DNA of 64,000 nt from Lacinutrix sp. Bg11-31 (GTDB taxonomy: Bacteria; Bacteroidota; Bacteroidia; Flavobacteriales; Flavobacteriaceae). Shown in pieces: positions 58,292 through 64,000 of the stretch (position 1 is its first letter; each line of letters starts with the position of its first letter). A model generated the notes under the pieces. That model saw nothing but the letters and a program-made list of their open reading frames with translations. It was not told the DNA's origin and ran no database searches. The DNA lies in NCBI RefSeq assembly GCF_002831665.1, contig NZ_CP025118.1, forward strand, positions 1 to 64,000, read 5' to 3'. The translations under genes and the position numbers were made by a program.

Positions 58292-59191
58292 TTATTTTTT
58301 ATTATCTGTAAGTTGAAGAAATTGTTCTTCCAAACTTTCTTTTCGCATCACTAAATGAGAAATATAAATGCCGCTTTCTACTAACTCCTTATTAAATGCT
58401 GAAGCAGATAAAGGCGCGTTTAAAAAAGCGGTAATTAAACCTTCCTTTATAATTGTTTTTTCAATAGAAGCATGCTGCTCTAAAAATTGAAGCAGTTTAG
58501 TTTCATCTTCACATTTTAATTCAAAGAAACCTTCACTAGAAATCATTTCGTCTACACGACCAGAATATAGCTTTTCTCCTTTTCTAAGTACTACAACATG
58601 CGTACAAACTTTTTCAACTTCGTCTAATAAATGCGACGCTAAAAGTATGGTTGTGCCTTCACTTGCAATTTGTTGTATTATCGCTCTAATTTGGTGAATA
58701 CCTTGAGGGTCTAAACCATTTGTTGGTTCATCTAAAATTAATATTTCTGGATCGTTAAGTAAGGCAGAAGCAATTGCTAAACGTTGCTTCATACCTAGCG
58801 AATACGTGCTAAACTTACTATGTTTTCTTTCTGTTAGACCAACTACTTCTAGTTTTTCGTCTATTTTAGAATAATCAATACCTTTAATCTTACAAACCAA
58901 TTTAAGGTTCTTGTATGCAGACATGTAAGGGTAAAAGTTTGGACGCTCGATAATTGCTCCAACTTTCTTTAAAGCTTCATGTGTAGAAATAGTACCATCA
59001 AACCATTTAAAGTCTCCACTAGTTTTATTTACAACATTTAAGGTGATACCTAGCGTTGTAGATTTCCCACTTCCGTTTGGTCCTAAAATGCCATAAACAT
59101 TACCTTTTTTTATTGTAAAAGATAAATCTTTTACAGCTGTTAAATTACCGTACTTTTTTGTGAGGTTACTAATTTGAAGAATGGTTTCCAA
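58292..59191 (-). CDS. ABC transporter ATP-binding protein
   Basis: A 299-residue ATPase: Walker A GPNGSGKST near residue 38, signature YSLGMKQR near 129, Walker B ILILDEPTNGLDP near 150, and ASHLLDEVEKVC with the switch His. It belongs to the single-domain type that pairs with ABC-2 permeases. It is first in the minus-strand operon with the permease. The last 90 residues are a short regulatory tail typical of this group. Confidence 0.94.
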   Translation of the reverse strand: METILQISNLTKKYGNLTAVKDLSFTIKKGNVYGILGPNGSGKSTTLGITLNVVNKTSGDFKWFDGTISTHEALKKVGAIIERPNFYPYMSAYKNLKLVCKIKGIDYSKIDEKLEVVGLTERKHSKFSTYSLGMKQRLAIASALLNDPEILILDEPTNGLDPQGIHQIRAIIQQIASEGTTILLASHLLDEVEKVCTHVVVLRKGEKLYSGRVDEMISSEGFFELKCEDETKLLQFLEQHASIEKTIIKEGLITAFLNAPLSASAFNKELVESGIYISHLVMRKESLEEQFLQLTDNKK

Positions 59192-59327
59192 GATGATTGA
59201 TTTTTAGATGCTAAAACGTTTATAAATTGAATACGTAGTATAGATTGATTTAAAAGTAAGACGAAGCTAGCAAACTTTTGTTACAACATTAGTATTAAAT
59301 TTTATAAATTTGAGCATTATTGAAGTT

Positions 59328-60386
59328 ATGAAAGATTTAAAAATTTCCAAAAAGAAACCGTCCTATCCAATTAATAGTAGATTGCATAGTTATTTAGACG
59401 AGTATAATAGAAACACGCGTGCTTCTATGGATTACGACGACCTTTTAAGGTTTCAAGGCTCTATAACTGTTTATGATAAAGATGATAAAGACACACTTTG
59501 GATTCGTGTTTACTATAGCGATTCTGATAGAGCAGAAATAGATTTAAGCCTCAAACGAGTCTATACAAGGTTGCATAGTGATGGAAACGATAAAACAATT
59601 CCTTTTTTAAATGTTGATGCTGTAGATTATTGCACTTTTGGTAATTCTAAGCCTTTTCGTGTGAAAATTAGAAATATTTTAAATGATAATTACACTTATT
59701 TCTATGTAAAAAAAGCAGATGCTTCTCGTATTTATGGTCTAGAGTTAGAGCATATGTTGTCGCCTTATAATCTTAATTTTATGGTATATAAAGATACACT
59801 TATAGAAGAGCATATTACAGGAATTCCAGGAGATGAATTTATAGAAAATAAGCTATCAAGTTGTACAGCATCTGAAAAATCGCAAATAGCAAAAGAATTT
59901 GTGAAGTTTAACGAACGCTGTATGATTAGGTTGCTTGGCGATATGCGAGCTTACAATTATGTTATTGTCCCAACGCATGATTTTGATCAGGTTATTTATA
60001 ATATTCGAGCAATAGATTTCGATCAGCAAAGTTACGAAGGGAAGTTTAACGTGTATAGGCCACAATTTTTTAAAGAAAATTTAAAAATGGTGCAATTGGT
60101 TTCTGGGAGGTTTCAAAAAGAATCTATAGATCAATATAAAATGGAAGAGCGCTCTATTATAGCAAAAAGAATGATAAGCTTTCACGATAGGATAGATGCG
60201 CTTTTAGATTGTATGATAAACGATACCATTTCTACGCAAGAAAATATAGACTTACTTAAAAGTAGGATTTACGATCATACCTTAGATATAAAGTTTAAGA
60301 ATAGTGATAATATGGGACACATTCTAAAAAGTGCTTTGCAATTTGTAAAGCGTAATTATGAAGATGTAAACCTTAAAGATTTATAA
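59328..60386 (+). CDS. Conserved protein with kinase-like motifs, function unknown
   Basis: 352 residues from the ATG at 59328; an in-frame TTG at 59310 would add six. There is no signal peptide and no membrane span. Residues about 200-240 read LLGDMRAYNYVIV ... YNIRAIDFDQQSYEGK. The GD-x4-5-N spacing and IDFD resemble the catalytic loop and metal-binding segment of kinase-like phosphotransferases, but the N-lobe signature was not recognised, so this is only a hint. The C-terminal 100 residues are helical. It is divergent from the ABC genes and monocistronic. I do not recognise the family. Confidence 0.6.
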   Translation: MKDLKISKKKPSYPINSRLHSYLDEYNRNTRASMDYDDLLRFQGSITVYDKDDKDTLWIRVYYSDSDRAEIDLSLKRVYTRLHSDGNDKTIPFLNVDAVDYCTFGNSKPFRVKIRNILNDNYTYFYVKKADASRIYGLELEHMLSPYNLNFMVYKDTLIEEHITGIPGDEFIENKLSSCTASEKSQIAKEFVKFNERCMIRLLGDMRAYNYVIVPTHDFDQVIYNIRAIDFDQQSYEGKFNVYRPQFFKENLKMVQLVSGRFQKESIDQYKMEERSIIAKRMISFHDRIDALLDCMINDTISTQENIDLLKSRIYDHTLDIKFKNSDNMGHILKSALQFVKRNYEDVNLKDL

Positions 60387-60529
60387 TCTAAAAGAAGTTT
60401 AAGTTTTTTAGGTTTGAATTGAAATTATTTTGAAGAAAACATTGATTTTTCTTTTGATTTTGAAGTTTAATTAAGGTTGGCGTGTTCAGTCTTACAGTTA
60501 ACTATAGACTGATTACTGCCTGCTTAAAG

Positions 60530-61045
60530 TTAATTCCAGTGTTCGTCGAAATCTAAATTGTCGTAATCGTTAACATCAAAATCGTCGTCGAATTCGTCAT
60601 AGTCTTCGTCTTTTTCAGCTTCAAATATTTTTTCTGGAGCATCATCTGGCACTTGACCTTGAACAAACATTAAATTAGGGTAATCTACACCTTCGTCTTC
60701 TTCAGCAATTTCAGCAAGTTCTACGTAAAATGTCCACATGCTTAAAAAGTCGTAAACATAAATAAGCTTTGTTTGTGCTTCGTGTACAGTATTAGATAAA
60801 GAGGTTTCATTCATTAAACGTACTTGATTCATGCCTTCACTCATGTCAAAAAGTGAAAATTCTTCACCTTGATTCCATTGGTCGTCACTTAAATAAAAGG
60901 AAGCCATTTCTGTACCATCAAAACCAAAAGATTGCGTAATAATATTATGCAAATCTTCCATTGTATCTGTTTCTTTGATTTCTAAATCGCGAAAGATATC
61001 GTCTTCTGTATCGTTGTCTAAAATGACTCTAAATCTGTAAATCAT
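60530..61045 (-). CDS. Plasmid pRiA4b ORF-3-like protein
   Basis: 171 residues. The start MIYRFRVILDNDTEDDIFRDLEI and the segments DTMEDLHNIITQSFGFDGTEMASFYL and WNQGEEFSLFDM match the pRiA4b ORF-3-like family (IS1096 TnpR-like passenger fold). The last 25 residues are nearly all Asp/Glu (EDYDEFDDDFDVNDYDNLDF). It is cytoplasmic and its function is unsettled. It lies 41 bp upstream of ctaA on the same strand, probably as a neighbour of the following genes. Confidence 0.82.
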   Translation of the reverse strand: MIYRFRVILDNDTEDDIFRDLEIKETDTMEDLHNIITQSFGFDGTEMASFYLSDDQWNQGEEFSLFDMSEGMNQVRLMNETSLSNTVHEAQTKLIYVYDFLSMWTFYVELAEIAEEDEGVDYPNLMFVQGQVPDDAPEKIFEAEKDEDYDEFDDDFDVNDYDNLDFDEHWN

Positions 61046-61086
61046 GCTTATATAAAATAGGATTGCAAAGGTATGCGTTTTTATAC

Positions 61087-62100
61087 TTACTTGCTAAATC
61101 TGTGTAAAGTAAATGTCATGGCGCTTAATAAGAAAAAAGCACCAATTTGGTGTGCTACACCTAACCATAAAGGGACTTGGTATATAATAGTTAAAACACC
61201 TAATAAAAATTGAAAACCAACTAGTATTAGTAACGCGTTAATACCTTTTATTTGGTAATTAGTGCGTGTTAATTTTTTAGATTGAACCCAAATAATTAGT
61301 ATTATAATAACGACAAGGTAGGCAAATGTTCTGTGTACAAACTGAATACCACTTGGGTTTTCTATAAGGTTTTTATAAAACGGATTAAGTACATAAACGG
61401 TTTCGTGCATAAATTTTCCTTCGTTCATTAAAGGCCAATGGTTATGTAGTAATCCAGCTTTTAAACCTGCAACAAAAGCTCCATAAATAATTTGAAAAAC
61501 TAATATAACGTAACCAACAATAATAAGATTTTTAAACTTTTTGTCGATAGCCTTTCTTTCTGGGAATATTAAATCTAGCGCAACCCATAATGTTGCAGCA
61601 AATGTTAAGAATGCCGTTGTTAGGTGTGCAGCTAGTCTAAAGTGGCTTACATCTGGTTTGTCTACCAATCCGCTTTTTACCATATACCAACCTAAAAAGC
61701 CTTGAAAACCGCCAAGAAGAAGAAGGGCAATGCATTTTTTAATTGTTTTTCTTGTGAGTTGTTTAGTGGCTAAAAAGTATAAAAATGGAATAATAAAAAC
61801 CATACCAATTAATCTACCAATTACTCTGTGTAGCCATTCCCAGAAATAGATGCTTTTAAAATCGTCTAAAGTAAAATGTGCATGCAGCTTTTGAAACTCT
61901 GGATATTGTTGATACAATGCAAAAGCTTCTTGCCACGCAGCTTCTCCAATAGGAGGAATAGTACCTGTTATTAATTTGTAATTAGAAATAGATAAACCAG
62001 AATCTGTTAGTCTTGTAATACCTCCAACAATTACCATGATGAAGATTAAAATACAGCCAGTAAAAAGCCAGTAAATTACTTTTTTGTTATCTTTTTTCAT
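61087..62100 (-). CDS. ctaA: Heme A synthase (COX15/CtaA family)
   Basis: An inner-membrane enzyme of 337 residues that oxidises the heme O methyl group to give heme A for cytochrome oxidase. There are eight hydrophobic spans. Conserved His-bearing segments are WLHRVIGRLIG near 107, SHFRLAAHLTTAFLTF near 157, LHNHWPLMNEGKF, FVHRTFAYLVV near 255 and GVAHQIGAFFLLSAM near 315. N-terminal GGITRLTDSGLSI is diagnostic of the family. It starts directly after the GNAT gene stop. Confidence 0.94.
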   Translation of the reverse strand: MKKDNKKVIYWLFTGCILIFIMVIVGGITRLTDSGLSISNYKLITGTIPPIGEAAWQEAFALYQQYPEFQKLHAHFTLDDFKSIYFWEWLHRVIGRLIGMVFIIPFLYFLATKQLTRKTIKKCIALLLLGGFQGFLGWYMVKSGLVDKPDVSHFRLAAHLTTAFLTFAATLWVALDLIFPERKAIDKKFKNLIIVGYVILVFQIIYGAFVAGLKAGLLHNHWPLMNEGKFMHETVYVLNPFYKNLIENPSGIQFVHRTFAYLVVIIILIIWVQSKKLTRTNYQIKGINALLILVGFQFLLGVLTIIYQVPLWLGVAHQIGAFFLLSAMTFTLHRFSK

Positions 62101-62556
62101 TTAATCCAATATTTTTTTAAAGCACAGGCTGTTTTCCATGTCTTTGTATTGTCCGTAATTTGGAATAATACTGTACTCACAATTTTTATAAAATGAAACA
62201 GCTTCAACTTGTCGAATGCCAGTTTCTAGAACTAAAGATGAAAACCCACTTTCTTTAGCCCAAAGTTCTAATGTTTTTAGAATATTGCCAGCAATACCTT
62301 GCCCTCTATAACCCTGTGCTGTAAACATGCGTTTAATTTCAGCAGAAGTATTGTTGTTAAAAGGTTTGAAAGCGCCACAGCCAACAGGTATATTGTCCTT
62401 GTAAGCAATAATAACATGTTTTAAAACATCGATATTATTAAACTGATTATAAAAATCATGCTCATCACCATCAGTAATTTTTAAGTAACTGTCGAGTGCT
62501 TTTACTAGAGCAATAAAATCTGGATTTTCAGAATCTGTTTTTATAATATTCAGCAT
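62101..62556 (-). CDS. GNAT family N-acetyltransferase
   Basis: A 151-residue acetyltransferase. The acetyl-CoA-binding motif QGYRGQGIAGNILKTLE is near 79 (R/QxxGxG/A). The C-terminal strand pattern LVLETGIRQVEAVSFYKNCEY and GQYKDMENSLCFKK is typical of the fold. Substrate unknown. It is packed between the cca gene (2 bp) and ctaA (0 bp), so the three are co-transcribed. Confidence 0.9.
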   Translation of the reverse strand: MLNIIKTDSENPDFIALVKALDSYLKITDGDEHDFYNQFNNIDVLKHVIIAYKDNIPVGCGAFKPFNNNTSAEIKRMFTAQGYRGQGIAGNILKTLELWAKESGFSSLVLETGIRQVEAVSFYKNCEYSIIPNYGQYKDMENSLCFKKILD

Positions 62557-62558
62557 AA

Positions 62559-63977
62559 TTAATCTGAAATTTTTAAACCTAAAGCTTTTCCTTTTTCTAA
62601 CATTAAATTAAAAGCAGCTTCGTGTTCGTTTGGTATGTCTCCTTCTAAAATGGCTTCTTTTATAGCTTCTTTAATAAGGCCTATTTCTCTTGAAGGTTTT
62701 ATGTTAAAAGTTTCCATAATTTCTTCACCAGAAACTGGTGGCTGAAAATTACGAACGCTATCTTTCTCTTCAACTTCAACTATTTTCTCTCTAACAATTT
62801 TAAAATTGTTGTGATACTTGTTAAACTTCTTTGGGTTCTTTGTAGTAATATCTGCTTCACAAAGCGTCATTAAATCTTCTACGTAATCACCAGCATCGAA
62901 CACTAAACGTCTCACGGCAGAATCTGTTACAATATCCTGAGCCAAGACAATTGGCCGCGAGCTCATAAATACTAATTTTTGTACAAATTTCATTTTGTCA
63001 TTAAGCGGCATTTTTAAACGCTTAAATAAATGATACACCATTTTAGAGCCTTCAAATTCATGAGCATGAAATGTCCAACCTACTTTTTTGCTAAATCTTT
63101 TTGTTGGTGCTTTTCCAATATCATGGAGTAGTGCAGCCCAACGTAACCACACATCGTTTGTGTGTTTTGCAATATTATCTACAACTTCTAAGGTGTGGTA
63201 AAAGTTATCTTTATGTTTTTGTCCTTCAACTTCATCTATGCCTTTTAAGGCTGTTAACTCTGGAAGGATATATTTTAATAATCCTGTTTCTTCTAAAAGT
63301 AAAAAGCCAATAGATGGTACTTTGCTTTCTAAAATTTTATTAAGCTCTACAACAATACGCTCGTTAGTAATTATCTTAATACGTTCGTTATTTCTTGTTA
63401 TAGCTTCAAGCGATTCTTTTTCAATTATGAATCCTAGTTGCGTAGCGAAACGAATAGCTCGCATCATACGTAAAGGATCATCGCTGTAGGTGATGTCTGG
63501 ATCTAAAGGTGTACGAATTATTTTGTACTCTAAATCTTCAACACCATTGAAAGGGTCTAATAAATCACCAAAATTAACTTCAGATAAATCAAGTGCTAAT
63601 GCATTAATACTAAAATCGCGACGGTTTTGGTCGTCTTTCAACGTGCCATTTTCTACTACAGGATTTCTGCTGTTTTCGTTGTAAGACTCTTTGCGTGCTC
63701 CAACAAATTCGACTTCTATATCGTCAAGTTTTAGCATTGCAGTTCCGTACGTTTTAAAAACTTGAACTTTTGGTTTGTTGGGAAGGTTTTTAGCAACTTG
63801 TTTTGCTAAAGCAATACCGCTTCCAATGGCAACTACATCTATATCTTTTGCATCACCACGTTTTAATAAATAATCGCGTACAAAACCTCCAATAACGTAG
63901 CTGTCGAGATTTAATTCGGCAGCAGATTTGGAAATTGTTATAAAAATAGTGTGGTTTAGTGCTTCTTTGTGATTCAT
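62559..63977 (-). CDS. cca: CCA tRNA nucleotidyltransferase / polyA polymerase family, HD domain
   Basis: A 472-residue class II nucleotidyltransferase. The active site GGFVRDYLL and KDIDVVAIG at about 26-46 carries the metal-binding Asp pair. [13 protein letters not shown] is near 139 and [18 protein letters not shown] near 166, in the family order. A C-terminal HD domain has [10 protein letters not shown] near 285. It probably adds the CCA end to tRNAs, consistent with tRNA-Val lacking an encoded CCA. It is first of the three-gene minus-strand operon; the promoter lies beyond 63977. Confidence 0.92.
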   Translation of the reverse strand: MNHKEALNHTIFITISKSAAELNLDSYVIGGFVRDYLLKRGDAKDIDVVAIGSGIALAKQVAKNLPNKPKVQVFKTYGTAMLKLDDIEVEFVGARKESYNENSRNPVVENGTLKDDQNRRDFSINALALDLSEVNFGDLLDPFNGVEDLEYKIIRTPLDPDITYSDDPLRMMRAIRFATQLGFIIEKESLEAITRNNERIKIITNERIVVELNKILESKVPSIGFLLLEETGLLKYILPELTALKGIDEVEGQKHKDNFYHTLEVVDNIAKHTNDVWLRWAALLHDIGKAPTKRFSKKVGWTFHAHEFEGSKMVYHLFKRLKMPLNDKMKFVQKLVFMSSRPIVLAQDIVTDSAVRRLVFDAGDYVEDLMTLCEADITTKNPKKFNKYHNNFKIVREKIVEVEEKDSVRNFQPPVSGEEIMETFNIKPSREIGLIKEAIKEAILEGDIPNEHEAAFNLMLEKGKALGLKISD

Positions 63978-64000
63978 TCTCTTTGCTAACTAGCTATTCG

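Noticed and set aside
60490-60525. Possible terminator between the kinase-motif gene and the pRiA4b-like gene
   Set aside because: TCAGTCT/AGACTGA can pair, but the loop is long and no T-run follows.

Overview
The window reads as chromosome of a marine member of the Flavobacteriaceae (Bacteroidota). The DNA is AT-rich, ribosome binding sites are mostly not visible, several promoters show the Bacteroidota -33 TTG / -7 TAnnTTTG pattern, and there is type IX secretion (T9SS) and gliding machinery (GldJ, PorU, PorV) together with large surface proteins carrying the T9SS type B sorting domain. Genus cannot be fixed from the sequence alone.

1-6.9 kb: a defence-type cassette. An N-terminal WGR domain fused to a long helical-repeat (ARM/HEAT-like) protein, a winged-helix plus SWIM zinc-finger protein, a structured non-coding RNA and a retron reverse transcriptase lie in one direction. 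The RNA has 14-bp a1/a2 inverted repeats, an msr hairpin and a long msd hairpin. The RT carries the retron hallmarks NAxxH, YxDD and VTG. From memory this matches the predicted retron type XIII (ARM + WHSWIM effectors), a type with little experimental description. Two related intergenic repeats bracket the cassette. This is the most interesting system in the window.

6.9-21.4 kb: housekeeping genes. These are a PIF1-like helicase with HRDC and HTH tails, an acyl-CoA dehydrogenase, AnmK, a Glu/Leu/Phe/Val-type dehydrogenase, a NhaD antiporter, an ExbB-ExbD-TonB-TonB energising cluster with a tandemly duplicated TonB, FolC, tRNA-Val(TAC), a lipoprotein hydrolase and MurF.

21.4-34.5 kb: gldJ diverges from porU-porV, followed by cytidine deaminase, pyruvate dehydrogenase E1-alpha and E2, a secreted protein of unknown function, an M28 peptidase lipoprotein and an SDR oxidoreductase.

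34.5-37.8 kb: a small accessory patch. It holds a decayed ISAs1-type transposase, an ice-binding-like (DUF3494) secreted protein of unusual domain order, a frameshifted membrane gene and a DUF5677-like gene.

37.8-57.3 kb: five consecutive minus-strand genes for T9SS type B surface proteins. They share an approximately 80-residue Cys-Asp repeat whose copy number I count by eye as 2, 11, 1, 17 and 4. They are probably substrates of the secretion system whose components lie 10-30 kb away.

57.4-64 kb: an ABC transporter pair, a conserved protein with faint kinase-like motifs, a pRiA4b ORF-3-like protein, heme A synthase, a GNAT acetyltransferase and a CCA-adding-type nucleotidyltransferase. Positions and motif counts were derived by eye; no database search was run.
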